Part shown: positions 36,601-48,908 of the stretch, piece by piece | How positions within the stretch are numbered: the stretch's first letter is position 1 | Layout of the letters: each line of letters opens with the position of its first letter | From: Nannobrachium achirus | Lineage: Eukaryota; Chordata; Actinopteri; Myctophiformes; Myctophidae | DNA length: 64,000 nt | Direction of reading: 5' to 3' | Assembly (NCBI GenBank): GCA_963921795.1 | Contig: OY997643.1 | Coordinates: 13,833,043 to 13,897,042 of the forward strand | Made by a program: the position numbers and the translations under genes | The notes under the pieces: model-generated | Told to the model about the DNA's origin: nothing | What the model saw: only the letters and a program-made list of their open reading frames with translations | Database searches by the model: none

Positions 36601-36777
36601 TAGCCTATGTTTTGTAATAATAATCAATATACAAAGTAACTAGTAACTCCACTACAAATAATTGTAGTGGAGTAAAAGTACAATATTTGGAATCCGAGAT
36701 GTAGTGGAGTAGAAGTAAAAGTATTGGAAATTGGAAATGCTCAAGTAAAGTACAAAAAAAAAATCTCAAAATTGTAC

Positions 36778-37082
36778 TTAAAGGAGTACCCACCCCCAAA
36801 ATGACTTTTTTTCTATTGATTAGTCATGGCATGGAGAGTAGAGTTCAATAATATTTTTAGTTTTTTGTCGCATTCCTAAGACAAAGATGTGATAACAATA
36901 CATTTACCCCCATTCGTTCCGGATGGGGACCCGTTTCGAAACGGGTCCCGATCCGGAATCAATGGGGGTATCTTTACTCGAATCAAATTTTGACTTAGGA
37001 ATGTGACAAAAACCAACTCTACTGTCCATGGCATGACTAATCAATAGAAAAAAAGTCATTTTGGGGGTGAACTACTCCTTTA
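36778..37082. mobile_element. TTAA-bounded palindromic MITE, copy 2
   Basis: Same ends and centre (GACCCGTTTCGAAACGGGTC) as copy 1. Nested in the hAT-like element 36236-37135. Confidence 0.75.
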
Positions 37083-37139
37083 AGTAGCCTACAGTACTTA
37101 TAAGTAAATGTACTTATAGTTACTTTCCACCACTGGCTG

Positions 37140-37585
37140 GGACTGCAATTAGCGTCTCCCCCGCCATACGCGACGCGGTGGCCCCCGCACCCTGCCGTCT
37201 CCTCTCCCCGTCAGAGGGAAGCCAACACCATCACTCACCACGGAGACGCGGGCGCCCATGGCATTTGTGTGGCACGTAAAAGGTCACCTTGCGTCAGGAG
37301 GCATAAGCGCGGTCGGGGGGGAAGAGGTGCGGAACCCAGAAATAATTAAGGAAATTGTCATAATTAAGCGTGAGAAGGAGACGACGCGGTGGCACGAGAG
37401 GGCCTGTGAGACTGTGACTAAGCAGCAGCAGCTGTCCTCATAGCCAGCCAGGCAGGCAGCCACAGTCAAATATGAATATGAATAGGAATGAATTATTTTA
37501 TTTTAGTGCCATCATGCCACATCCCTCGTGGGATTTTATATGACATGCCGTAATAACAATATTCAAAAGTATTTCTTTGGAATAA
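37140..37585. other. Repeat-poor stretch in the TAFA intron
   Basis: GC-rich start, then AATAATTAAGG and GTCATAATTAAGC (around 37340-37370). No exon recognised; possible regulatory DNA. Confidence 0.35.
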
Positions 37586-37595
37586 TGTATTATGT

Positions 37596-37989
37596 CAGTG
37601 GTTCTCAACCTTTTCAGGCCCGTGACCCCCAAAATAATCATATTTTAACTGGGGACCCCGCAAACCTGACGAGCACTAAGAGTTGAGGCATTACATTTTG
37701 TATATCACAGTTCTATTGTGAAAAGAAAAGATCTACATGCTCAGCATGTAGATCGGCTATTTTCACAATTTCTGCCTCTAATATTTGACAATTTGGCCGA
37801 TGTTTAATTTGTCATTTCAGAGGTATTAAAAAGTCCTTAAATTGTCACTTTAGAAATGTGATAATACACTTAAACGTTGTGTTGGTTTGTTTACTGTTGA
37901 GTGAGAATACAATGTTGCACATTAAGTTAATCATCTGGGGACCCCCAAAAATAATTTGGGGGTCCCGACCCACAGGTTGAGAACCAATG
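37596..37989. mobile_element. hAT-like MITE (CAGTGGTTCTCAACC family)
   Basis: CAGTGGTTCTCAACCTTTTC to CAGGTTGAGAACCAATG, with a perfect TATTATGT duplication (37588-37595, 37990-37997). The hairpin with AGATCTACATGCTC arms is at about 37730-37765. Confidence 0.87.
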
Positions 37990-38525
37990 TATTATGTAAC
38001 ACTGTGTTGGTCTTTTTCTGGAGTTTTTCCCCCCTTCCTTTTTGTCTGGGACTGGGAGTGGTCACGCTGCCTTTTACTTCACAGCAAATTAAAAATAGAC
38101 ATTTCAATTTAGCTGGTGTGGGTCCTCAATTAATACTCTGGCGGATACGACTTTACCTTCATTTTTAATTCGGGGGAAGTGTAGCCTACAGCTCCTGGCA
38201 GACCTGTGGGAGGCACTGCGGAGCTTAACTTATCACAATAAAGACATGGCCTAATAGCTGCAAAGTTCTTGAGCCTACCTCTGTATAAATGGACTTCCGT
38301 ACACCAGGGCTCTGCCCTATTTTTTCGCAGTAACCCTAAACCACTTTGAATCAAGCCAGCGCCCCGTGAGCATCCGCTCCGTTCCCTACCGGATGTCTCC
38401 GCATCAGCTCCCCCCGCCCCCCTCCCCCCGAAAAAGATCCGATCACTCCCGACTCTGATCTGTGTGTGTTGACAGCTGGTGACAGCTAAAGTGCCATTCG
38501 CTGTACAACCTTCATCATTCAAACT

Positions 38526-38561
<36 letters not shown>

Positions 38562-38562
<1 letters not shown>

Positions 38563-39110
38563 AGGGGTGTCACACCAAATTCGGGGCCCTACGTACAAGG
38601 ATTCACTGCATTATTTTGTGCTTTAACTATTGAAAAATAGCAGATCCACAAGCTCACAGCGCGGCACCGAGTGCCGCGCTGCGAGCTTGTAGATCTGCTA
38701 AAAAAAAGAAAATCGTGAAAATTTGCGCAAGTCTTTGAAGGTTTTTTGAAATGTCAGTGGTGCTCAAACTCTTTCATGTGAAGGACCCCCAAAATGATAT
38801 GTACCGGTATTTGGCCACGGACCCCCATCTCAAAATATTTAGTTCCAGGGACCCCCCCAGAAGCAACATTTGAGTTAAAAGTTTTCGCTTAAAAAATACA
38901 TAATATTCAAAGATTTGCACACATTTTCACAACTTAAAAAAAAAAATGCAAATCTACAAGCTCGCAGCGCGGCACTCAGTGCCGCACTGTGAGCTTGTAT
39001 ATCTGCTATTTTTAAATAGCTAAAGTATAAAATAATTAAGACCCCTCCACCTTGGGCCCTAGTAACTCAGTCCCACTCCCCCCCCCCCCCCCCCCTTTGT
39101 GACGCCTCTG
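38562..39110. mobile_element. hAT-like MITE of the CAGGGGTGTC family
   Basis: CAGGGGTGTCACACC to TGTGACGCCTCTG. Hairpins at 38630-38707 and 38940-39013, and a C run at 39078-39094. No clear target duplication; it lies 0.2 kb beyond the TAFA signal exon, inside the first mapped intron. Confidence 0.7.
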
Positions 39111-39345
39111 TACGCAAGCCTCCCCCCAAAAAAGTCAGGGCTCGTCTAGATTGCACGTCTGTCAAACTGAGGGACGGAAAAAATTGTCCCCTGTCGTCAG
39201 AGACCAGCCACACCCACACCACCCACACCCACCCACAGCACCCACAGCACCCCGTCATGGGGACAGCTCAGGTAATAATAATGACAGGCTGGGGGAACAT
39301 GTGTTGTATCTCGGGCAGTGACAGTGTAATTAACCTCTTCTGTAC

Positions 39346-39461
39346 CTGTCTGTCCTCGATGGCTACGGCTGCCCGCCGACACCGGGTCAACGCAGAGCAT
39401 CACCACGGCAACCACCAAGGTCACCTGCAGGGGCCGGGATGACCCCGCCCACAGCTTCATC
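39346..39461 (-). CDS. tafa4: TAFA (FAM19A) neurokine, signal-peptide coding exon
   Basis: First coding exon of a secreted TAFA chemokine-like protein. Read on the minus strand, a CAG acceptor is followed by one G and then the ATG (39460-39458). It encodes 38 residues: MKLWAGSS, a hydrophobic core (VTLVVAVVMLCV), a likely cleavage site after VSA, and a basic mature start (GSRSHRGQT). The exon ends one base into a codon at a GTACAG donor (39345). That phase matches the core exon at 24833-24988, and the joined protein reads ...[17 protein letters not shown]. Known TAFA proteins have the same layout: short signal peptide, short basic stretch, then GTCEV. The pyrimidine tract before the acceptor is an expanded CT microsatellite. 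TAFA identity rests mainly on the downstream exon; linking this exon to it rests on phase, strand, signal peptide and junction. The paralogue name is an inference. Confidence 0.72.
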
Positions 39462-39463
39462 CT

Positions 39464-39464
<1 letters not shown>

Positions 39465-39550
<86 letters not shown>

Positions 39551-39567
39551 TGAGAGAGAGAGAGAGA

Positions 39568-39609
<42 letters not shown>

Positions 39610-39640
39610 GAGAGAGAGAGAGAGAGAGTGAGAGGGAGAG
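39465..39640. repeat. (GA)n microsatellite forming the pyrimidine tract of the TAFA first coding exon
   Basis: About 175 bp of GA with occasional GTGA; on the minus strand it is a CT tract ending in CCCAG at the exon border. Confidence 0.95.
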
Positions 39641-40133
39641 AAGAAGAATTAAGAGCGTTGCTGTCAGGCAGAAATTTCCATATTTTAACTTTTGGGTTTA
39701 ACTACAGCGTCACACAAAAACAGCAGATCCACAAACTCGGAATGCGGGGCGAAGCGACACATTTTTGCAATTTTTTTATTTGAAACCTGAAAAGACATAA
39801 TGAGATTTCCACTTGACAGAGATGGTATAACAGGTTACAGAAACACAGCCGAGAGCAGCAACGGTCAGCCCATCCATTGCCAGGCTGTCGAACCCAAGGG
39901 GAACTAATCAGGAATAGCAGCCTTTTCAGTTTTCACATTTTCAAGCTTTTCAGTGTTTTTAGTTATTACAGGCTGTGTGGGTAGCAACCGGGTAGAACCT
40001 TTATTGAAATAATGAATTGATAATGTGGGCATGTCATTGTAGGCAAAAAGGTTTTGTGCAAACAAGTAATCGATGGAATAATCGCTAGTGAAAATTATCA
40101 TTTAGTTGCCGCCTAAAGCTTATACCAGCCTTT

Positions 40134-40458
40134 TTAAAGGAGTAGTTCACCCCCAACATGACTTTTTTTCTATTGATTACTCACGCCATGGAGACTTGAG
40201 TTCAAAAATATTTTTAGTTTTTTGTCGCATTCCTAAGACAAAAAAAAAATGATACAATAAATGTACCCCCATTGATTCCGGATGGGGACCCAAATCCATT
40301 CGGGTCCCCATCCGGAATCAATGGGGGTAAATGTACTAAAATATTTGTTTTGCCTTGGGAATGCGACAAATGGCACAAAAAAATTATTGAACTCAAGTCT
40401 CCATGGCGTGAGTAATCAATAGAAAAAAAGTAATTTTGAGGGTGAACTACTTCTTTAA
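40134..40458. mobile_element. TTAA-bounded palindromic MITE, copy 3
   Basis: TTAA on both sides, GGAGTAGTTCACCCCCAACA at the left. The centre differs from copies 1-2 (GGACCCAAATCCATTCGGGT) but still pairs. Confidence 0.75.
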
Positions 40459-40561
40459 GAGGTGGGTCCTTTGCCACTGTAACTTTGATAGGATTTCATT
40501 TATCAAGGCCATTATTTTGATATATTTTGTCCATTAATGAGATGTATCGGCCTAATCTTGA

Positions 40562-40734
40562 GGGGGCGGAGTGGGTAGAGAAGCCGTCTGCTAATCAGAA
40601 GGTCACTGAGCAAGACACTTAACCCCTTACTGCTCCCTGGGTTCTGTATTAATGGCACTTCCCCACTGCTCCAATAGTTATATAGGATTGGTTACATGCA
40701 GGGGACAAATGCCACATTGTGTGCAGATGTACAA
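40562..40734 (+). mobile_element. tRNA-SINE-like remnant
   Basis: Starts GGGGGCGGAGTGGGTAGAG and contains TGAGCAAGACACTTAACCCC and GCTCCCTGGG, as in HE1-like fish SINE bodies. The region that should carry the B box is shortened. It abuts a CAGGGTTCGCACAC element. Confidence 0.5.
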
Positions 40735-41259
40735 CAGGGTTCGCACACATCTTTACCAATTAATTTCCAAAACTTTTCCAAAACTTTTCCAGAATATTTA
40801 ACCCGATTTCCAGGACTATATAACAATAATTCAGCTCAATAACGAGTCGCTTACTCCTATGTGCAATGCCCAAAGACAGGTAGTGTATGCCAGTGGTTCT
40901 CAACCTTTTTAGGCCGTGACCCCCGAAATAATCATATTTGAAGAGAGTTGAGGAATTTTGTATAACACAGTTTTAATGTGAAAATAGCCGATCTACAAGC
41001 TCACAACGCCTCGCAACGCGAGGCGTTGTGAGCATGTAGATCTGCTATTTTCACAATTTCTGCCTCTAATATTTGACAATTTGGCCAATGTTTAATTTGT
41101 CATTTCAGTATTAACAAAATCAATAACGAAAGACAATGCATAGTTATTTTTTCCAGGACCTTACAGGACCCTTGATCAATTCCAAAACCTTTCCAGTACT
41201 GGAAAAAAAAAATCTAATTTCAAAATATTTCCAGGAATTTCATGACCGTGGGAACCCTG
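40735..41259. mobile_element. CAGGGTTCGCACAC element with a nested CAGTGGTTCTCAACC element
   Basis: Outer ends CAGGGTTCGCACAC and CGTGGGAACCCTG; the flanks share GTACAA but not a clean 8-bp repeat. At about 40891-41110 a CAGTGGTTCTCAACC-type fragment is inserted, carrying the intact hairpin 40978-41055. Confidence 0.65.
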
Positions 41260-42065
41260 GTACAATGACAAATACCTCAAAAACATACAGAGACAGTGTG
41301 TTTTACATGGGGTTTTAACTGTAGCTGTTTTTACTTACTGTATTATGGATTCATTCATGTATTATTTAGCATGTATAAATCTACAGAACAAGAGTGTATT
41401 TATGTATCGTGGCTGAGTTTACGATTGCATGATTTTATTATTATTGCGACCGTAGGTCACAGTTAACTATGAAAACCATCACATCTTGTCAGTAACGTCC
41501 GAGGGTAGCGCCTCAATGTCTATAGCTGACCTATGACATCACATTGTTGTGAGTGACATCACATTGTGACATCACATTCCATCCTTGGCCCTTGTATGCC
41601 CATATATGGATATCCCTGATGTCATCAATATTAAGCCCATAGCTTGGAATGCCCATATATGGACATATTGTGTGAGTCTCATAACATAAGGTCTATATAA
41701 CATAAGACATCTATGATGTCAGAGATCAGTCATATCCATATTTGGGAAAATATTTTGTCAACATTTTGTCCAACTTGATCAACAAACAGCAACTCGAATC
41801 ACACTTGCAAATGAATTCCGTCCTGTGCAAATTCCGTCCTACACGACCTCGCCCTAAACTGTTCGCCCTTAGGTGTCTTACTGGTTATTATTGTTGTAGT
41901 TGTTATTGAAGCATGATGCCTCAAAACATACTATGTCTCCCAATTACACAAGATTTACCACACTTCATCAAAATGCTATTCTGATATCCGAGTTCTGTTC
42001 TCACTTCGATATCATCTAGGTCCATTGTGCCATAATCCATAAGTAAATGCCATGTGCATAAATAT

Positions 42066-42317
42066 ATCGTCATTGTCGGGTGAAAACCTTGTATGTCAAA
42101 ATCCGTTCGTTTTGCGGTTATCCTTTTAAAAATCATTTAAACTAGTGAAAACAGCCGATCTACAAGCACACAACGCCTCGCATTGCGAGGCGTTGTGTGC
42201 TTGTAGATCTGCTGTTTTCACTACTTGTGTGCGACGGCCTTGTATAATGAAGCAGGGCTTTAAGAAAGTACAAATTTGAAACTTGTAGATACGAGGTTTC
42301 CACCCAACAACGACGAT
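42066..42317. mobile_element. MITE with GTTGTCGGGTGG ends, copy 4
   Basis: ATATCGTCATTGTCGGGTG at the left and CACCCAACAACGACGATAT at the right, with the hairpin intact at 42143-42223. TA flanks both ends. Confidence 0.6.
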
Positions 42318-42354
42318 ATGCATGACATAAAGAGTGACAAAGAGGCTGGTGGTA

Positions 42355-42432
42355 TGCTCCTCTTCTACCCCAGGTTTTGAACCTGGGTCTCCTGCGAAAG
42401 AGCTGCCATTTTAACCATTGAGCTAATAGAGC
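42355..42432 (-). other. tRNA-like sequence (pseudogene or SINE head)
   Basis: On the minus strand, TAGCTCAATGG (A-box-like) is followed by CCCAGGTTCAAAACCTGGG, a perfect T-arm with a B-box-like core. The anticodon stem is irregular and the acceptor stem is not convincing, so it is more likely a tRNA pseudogene or SINE head than a working tRNA. Confidence 0.4.
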
Positions 42433-43084
42433 CTGTCTGCTTGCTCAGGGGATAAATTCAATCTTGACCTTCAGGTCAAAATTTGCGCCAAACCAGAAAC
42501 CTCGACACAGGACCTAAATAGAAGAGCGGGAGACAAAATACAACCACCCCAACCGTATAAGTAATATTTTATTAACATACTCTACCATACAGCTTGGACA
42601 AGATTACATTTTATTAATTCAAATAAAGTTAGTTGCTGCTTTAATGTAGCTACAGTGCTTCAGGGCACTTTTTAGGCTCATTAGCATTGCATGATTAATT
42701 CTGCCCATGTTCGGGCAGTGCTGTGACGGTTGGGACAGCCAAATATGCAAATATAACAACATGTTAACTTGCAGCATCGGTTCATCTGGCAGAAGCAAAA
42801 TAGATTGTACTTCACACTGCACGTCTGCTACAACACTCCTATTCGGTTCCGGTCATATACCTTTGTCAGTGCTCACATACAGCAGAATAACCCAAACTTT
42901 TGCTTGTTTGGAATGATTGGAATATTGAAGGTTATCTGCAGTAAAATAATGGCCCAATGGGATCAATTCACCTTTTATTTGCCGAGCTGCATATCCGGTA
43001 CCACTTAAACCCTCTGTTGGTAAAACAAACATATAATATACGTATTTGATACAGTCTTTTTTTTCACTCTCTATCAAATGTCTT

Positions 43085-43170
43085 TGCCAAAAAAATAGCC
43101 GATCTACAGGCTCACAATGCGTCGCAACGCGACTTGTTGTGAGCTTGTAGATCGGCATTTTTTTTGGCAA
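43085..43170. repeat. Hairpin module with TTGCCAAAAAAATAGCC flanks
   Basis: TTTGCCAAAAAAATAGCC pairs with GGCATTTTTTTTGGCAAA; inner arms are GATCTACAGGCTCACAA and TTGTGAGCTTGTAGATC. The palindrome extends beyond the usual AAAATAGC edge, unlike other copies. A TAGGGATGGGACGATAC-type element fragment follows at 43190-43281 (minus). Confidence 0.65.
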
Positions 43171-43375
43171 ATGTTCCGCCCCAGGGTAATGGATTTCGGT
43201 TATCGCGATAATATCGTAAATCGCGATTTCTTTGGTCACAATAATCGTGAAATGACATTTTTGTATCGTCCCATCCCTAATTGTAACTCTCACTATCTCA
43301 GCGGTTCTGACTAGTGCGCTAGTGAGCGTCTTCTCACCTGTCTATCCTCTGTCCCCTCCTGTCCGTCTTCCTCAG

Positions 43376-43555
43376 AGCAGCAGCACCTCTATGGGCAGCA
43401 GGAGGTACTGCGGGCCATGTCTGCATCCACTCGCTCTCAACCTCCTCCACCTCCTTCTCCTCCTCCTCTCTCCCGCGTCTCCTCCTCGTCCTCCTGCTCA
43501 CTGCGTCTCCTCCTCTTCCTCGGCCTCACACAGACCACAGCCCCTGGGGATTCAG
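43376..43555 (+). CDS. Candidate exon, Pro/Ser-rich, product not recognised
   Basis: A pyrimidine-rich tract ending in CTCAG precedes 180 nt, followed by the donor CAG/GTACAA. The phase 1-1 frame is open throughout: EQQHLYGQQEVLRAMSAS, then a Pro/Ser-rich stretch, then LLLFLGLTQTTAPGDS. Another frame is also open and gives a Leu-rich peptide after MGSRRYC, so the frame is uncertain. It is on the strand opposite TAFA and would belong to a different gene. CTC/CCT-rich low-complexity DNA can imitate such exons. I cannot assign a family. Confidence 0.3.
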
Positions 43556-43674
43556 GTACAAAGGCAGTCGGTCAGAGGGCACGGTCGGCCCTGAAGGCTT
43601 GCAGTGGCCTCCAACAAACAGCCTTGCACGTAGGTCTACACACGTGCACGCACATGCGCGCACACACTAACTAA

Positions 43675-43677
<3 letters not shown>

Positions 43678-43739
<62 letters not shown>

Positions 43740-43871
43740 GGAGTAGTGATGTGAAGACCTAGATTCTGTCAGATCCATTGTTTACAGTGGGTTCACCTAC
43801 CCCTGGGCTGAACGGATCCTCACGCACGCACATGACGCGCACACTCGCTCACACACGCACACACACGCACA

Positions 43872-43932
<61 letters not shown>
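43678..43932. repeat. Two (CA)n microsatellites
   Basis: CA runs at 43678-43737 and 43846-43932 downstream of the candidate exon 43376-43555. Confidence 0.95.
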
Positions 43933-43934
<2 letters not shown>

Positions 43935-44224
43935 TACAGTTATAGTGGAAAACCTTGTCGCTTGAGTGACCTTCTGTAATCTTTCCGTACAGGAAGTGAT
44001 GTCAGTGTGATGTCAGCGAGTTGTGACATCACTTCCTGTACGGGGCGGCTACACAAGACTAAGAAAGACCAAAAAAAGAGAAGGATACACAAGACTAAGA
44101 AAGACAAAAAAAGAGAAGAATAGGAGGAGGAGGATAAAGATACCAAAAGGAGAGAGAAGAATGAGGTACAATGTGCAGTCGGCAGTCTCAGAAAAGAAAA
44201 TGTAACAAGGAGGTGGCAACCGCA

Positions 44225-44930
44225 CGGACAGATAAAGTTATTAGGCCTGGATCCGACTTTAAGTCGACGCACAGGATTCCAGAAGTGTAGCGCTTATTCG
44301 CTCTTGTATCAAACCGGTACTCGAAACGTTCTTAGAATTTAACATATTTTCTAAAGTAAATATGGGGGCGGCTGTGTTAACACATTGGCCGCCATTTTAA
44401 CATTGACTGTATGGCTCTCCTGCCATTTTGTTTAATAAAAAAATTGATATATTTTTTTTATATTGACATTTTTCCTAAATTCTGTATTTTTTCGACAATG
44501 TCATACAGAACCTCAAATGAAACAGGACAAACTCTAGTCTCACCGAAAAATAAAATAAATAAATAAAAAGCTTTTTTTTCTATAGTTGCAGCCATCTCAA
44601 AATAGCCATTTTTGACCAAAATCCAGCTATAATTGAAAGAACTGGAGATATTGACCTTTTTGTGATTGATGGCTTTTCGAGCGAATAACTCAGTTGATAT
44701 TTGTATTTATGGCGTCAGGCACTTATCAGATAAGTGTACTAATGTAATTATGTAATAGGAATTATTTTTAGAATTTTCTGTTTAGAAAAATGCAGAGAAA
44801 AATATTTTTATATGCTATGTCTGACCAAAAACAGCAAGTTCACATTGATATACTATTACTGCTACAGTATTCTACAAGTCTGCTACAAGTCACTTGGGGG
44901 CGCTGTCTCTCTGTTTCTGTGTGTAAATGC
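44225..44930. other. Stretch with no recognised gene
   Basis: AT-rich, with GCCGCCATTTTAACATTG near 44390 and no terminal repeats that I could pair. May be an old element. Confidence 0.4.
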
Positions 44931-45102
44931 TAGTTGCGCTCTGTAGGCCTACAGGTGCACACACACACATTGACATCAAAGGGGGCATGAGTCTTTACAA
45001 CCAGTAAGACTCCCTAATCGGGAGATAAGCGACCGTTGGTCGCTTATCTCCACAAATATCACAACCTCCACCTCTCACGTCATACGGGTAGCCATAGTTA
45101 CA

Positions 45103-45625
45103 CCTGGAATGTTGAATCTCCATATATGGAGATAACCTACGCATCACACAAAGTCTGACCTCACCAGCCCATACTTGGGCATGGACGACTTATATCTCCA
45201 TATACGGAGATGGCCATATATGGAGATACGATGACATCACAGAGTCCACAGCTGATGATGTGGCGTGATGTCATACAATACACAAACAAGCCCTATATAA
45301 AGGGGCAATTCTCACCAGGGAAGAGAGCATTGCCTGGAATGTTGAATCTCCATATATTGAGATAACCTACGCATCACACAAAGTCTGACCTCACCAGCCC
45401 ATACTTGGGCATGGACGACTTATATCTCCATATACGGAGATGGCCATATATGGAGATACGATGACATCACAGAGTCCACAGCTGATGATGTGGCGTGATG
45501 TCATACAATAAACAAACAAGCCCTATATACTGATGCGATACGATGACATCACAGAGTCCACAGCTGATGATGTGGCGTGATGTCATACAATAAACAAACA
45601 AGCCCTATATACTGATGCGGAGATA
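45103..45625 (+). repeat. Tandem repeat, 230-bp unit plus an 80-bp partial unit
   Basis: The block starting CCTGGAATGTTGAATCTCC at 45103 recurs at 45333 almost unchanged. Its end (TACGATGACATCACAGAGTC...) is repeated again from about 45539. Each unit holds CATATATGG palindromes. Confidence 0.72.
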
Positions 45626-45774
45626 TGAGCAGGGCAAAGGTGTGACGTGTGACGTGTGACCGACCGACGGACGGCCGGTGGAGGTTTTCATAGTAAACTG
45701 CTCCCTGACGGTCGCAATAACACTTCTAGAATACACCTCTAGAATGGATTGCTATGACATTTGTTCAACAAGGT

Positions 45775-45850
45775 GATCAGCAATCTCTCAACACGTCGCT
45801 CTGCGACACTTTGAGAGCTTGTAGAGCTTGTAGATCTGCTATTTTCACAT
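45775..45850. repeat. Hairpin module remnant
   Basis: The right arm GAGCTTGTAGATCTGCTATT is complete with GAGCTTGTAG doubled; the left arm is worn (AGCAATCTCTCAACACGTCG). Other worn or half copies: 1303, 1675, 1951, 6663, 9346, 26785, 28305, 32463, 33725, 39720, 48220, 60015. Confidence 0.55.
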
Positions 45851-46439
45851 TCTAGCACATGTTAGAAAATGTCTCCCCCTGCCCCTAAAAAATCCTCTGC
45901 ACTGCCCTGGCAAGAGCAGGGCAGACGCAGTTTGCTAACGAGGCGAGGCTGTAGTTGATCGATCGCTTGTTGGCTGTAGTTGATGCTTGTTTTGGTGGAG
46001 CGTGGGCCAGGGACCCCCACGCCCACCTGGTTCCCTAAGTGTTGGCTGGAGACCAGGGGACCCCCTTTGTGAGACCCCATCGACAGGGACCACTTGTCCC
46101 TGCAACTGGATCATGTGAACTTTATGTAACAAATGATCGGCTTATTGATTGATTTTACAATGTTATGTAACTCCGCACTGCTCTGGGAGGTCGGCGAAGC
46201 GTTGGACCCGCGGACCCCTTATTGGTTCCGTTAGAAAGGCGACCAGGGACCCCCACCTTTGCAAAGGCGATCATGGCTTGTTTGTGGACTAAAGTTTGTG
46301 GACTAAATACCATTACAAAACTAATATTATAGCCTGGATATATGGATTATAACCCAGGGTGTGGATTCAAATCAACCATCATCATTATCAGGTACGTTTT
46401 AGAAGCATTTATATGGCGAATTGGCGATAATTGTGTGTT

Positions 46440-46680
<241 letters not shown>

Positions 46681-48479
46681 GTTCTCACACTTTTTTTTCT
46701 TCTCTTTTTTTTTCCGGCAGCCAGCCTTTTGAGCTCAAATGCGTCTTTTGCCAGTTCACTGTGGGTTATGGGGAGATTTATACATTTGTATTGCAATTTA
46801 TACATTATTACAGTATTTTTTTCAAACACACTTACTTTGATGTGTGATATTTTAGGTTCCCTTTAAGATAAAAGGCTCAGACTTTGTAACAGGCTGTGGA
46901 AGAATGTAATTAAACATTACATTATATAAAAGCAAATTCTCGGGACTATCGGGCCTGGCGGGGAACGACATTGGGATTTTCTCGGGACTATCGGGGGAGG
47001 CGGGGAATGAGTTAAGAACGTTTCGTTGTCAAGCTCAACGTTGGGCATTTGGACCTATACATGGAGAAATGGAGAAAACCTGATTGGCCTAAACATGGAG
47101 ATGTGGAGAACACTATATAAGGAGATAGTCCAGTCCATCATGTCATATGGGACAACCGTCATAGACAGTAGCCATTGTTAGGCCGGAGTCAATGGCTGTC
47201 TGTCTGACTATCTGTACAGGACAGTCACATGACATACTTTTTATGCCCATATATGAGTCATTCTGTACCACATCTCCATGTTTAGGCAAACTCCACACAG
47301 AAAGGCCCTATCGCCAACCCCAACTAGGGTGTGGGCGATAGGGCCTTTATGTGTGGAGTTTGCATGTTCTCCCCGTCTCCTAGGGTTGATACCCTCACAA
47401 AAACACGAACAAACTCCCCCCAGAATGACAACAACTAGAATCGTCAGAGAAACGCTGTGGTTGGCCAGATGGTCAAGAATTGGCGCGACCTTGCCCTTTA
47501 GGGCGAGGTCGCATGTCACCCTGAGGTCGCTTGTCATCCTCAGGTGTCTTACTAGTAGTTTACAGTTTACAGTTTAGGCATTTAGCAGACACTTTTAATC
47601 CAAAGCGACTTACAATAAGCAGGTAATACATCACTATAATAAGCAAGATAATATGTCAGTACATCAACAACAATACAACAAATGCATAGAATATCGATCT
47701 AGAAAAATAATAACATAGGTAGACCACGCACCTGATCAGTAAAAAACTTTTCTAAAACCTAAAAATGCTATCTAGCTTCATGTATGGTCATTGATGGTCA
47801 TTGAGGGAAGGGGGAGTGTTACAGTAGTGCTATGGGTTTAGGTGGAGTCTGAAGAGGTGAGTCTTCAGACCACGGCAGAAGCTAGGGAGTAAGTCTGTAG
47901 TTCTAACACACACACACGCAAGCACGCACACGCCGCATCCTCTATTTTTGACACTTTCAAAATTGACTGTGTTGTATTACGATATTATTATGAATGATAT
48001 TATGATCACACGACACACGGCCATGGCCAATTGCTTTGCATAATGCTAAAACATACTGTAAACGCTCACACATATTTCATTTGCATATAAATAGAACACG
48101 AAGAGACCGTTGGGTTGATGCTGCTGGCTCTGGGCCCACCTGGGACACACTGCACAACACATGAGGTCACTTAACATTAAAACACTCAATCCAGTTTGTA
48201 CTGTAAGACTTTTTTTAAGCGACGCGTTGTGCGCTTGTAGATCTGCTTTCTTCACTAGTTTGGGTCACACTCACAGGCAAACGCTTAATCTCTCTTTTGG
48301 GTCTTTCTTGACCTGAAAAGTTTTGGAACCACTGATCTATATTACATCAGTACTGTTTCACAAACTGGTCTTGCACAGGTATAACGACTCTCAAACCCAT
48401 TGAACAGCTACATATACATATACATGTATATAAGAGTGCACTTAAGGTATTCAATAGGAAACCCCACTCATATATCACC

Positions 48480-48787
48480 ATTGTAATATTCTGCAGAGGT
48501 ACCGTTTCTGGAGTTTCGCTAATTTTAAGGTATTTAAACAGGTCAGTATCATATATAAGACCCTAAATGGTCTATGCCCACCTCCCCTAAAGGAATTCAT
48601 AAAAAGGAAGCCTGATAGAGGACTCAATACTAGGGCAATCACTAGAGGGGACTGCGAAGTACCGTACCGTGTAACAGCTTTTAGAAAAAAACACCCTTTC
48701 ACCCTTCAGGGCTGTTCAATCTGGAATGACCTACCTCTAACTAACAATAAGAGACTGTTTGTCATTTCCATCCTTCAAGTACAATCT
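48480..48787 (+). mobile_element. LINE reverse-transcriptase C-terminal fragment
   Basis: Plus-strand frame: FKVFKQVSIIYKTLNGLCPP, then LKEFIKRKPDRGLNTRAITR, GDCEVPYRVTAFRKKHPF and GCSIWNDLPL. This is the classic YK..N...P......TR......VP.......F...G...WN.LP end of L2/Rex1-like proteins. It runs directly into the GT-containing 3' segment at 48788. Confidence 0.7.
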
Positions 48788-48814
48788 AAAAAATCACACC
48801 CGTGTGAAGTGGAG

Positions 48815-48908
<94 letters not shown>

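Larger units (their letters stand above)
36236..37135. mobile_element. hAT-like MITE of the same family, with two nested insertions
   Basis: CAGTGATGGAAAAACTACTC to GTTACTTTCCACCACTG. It carries a minus-strand SINE (36445-36600) and a TTAA palindrome (36778-37082). I see no matching target duplication, so it may have been altered after insertion. Confidence 0.7.

Noticed and set aside
39197-39345. Continuation of the TAFA signal-peptide frame beyond 39346
   Set aside because: A GTACAG donor ends the exon; the residues beyond have no TAFA similarity and run into simple repeats.
42355-42432. Functional tRNA gene
   Set aside because: Good T-arm, but the anticodon stem-loop and acceptor stem do not fit; listed only as a tRNA-like sequence.
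43940-44272. 110-codon Ser/Leu-rich minus-strand frame
   Set aside because: Purine-rich low-complexity DNA; no splice sites or motifs support it.
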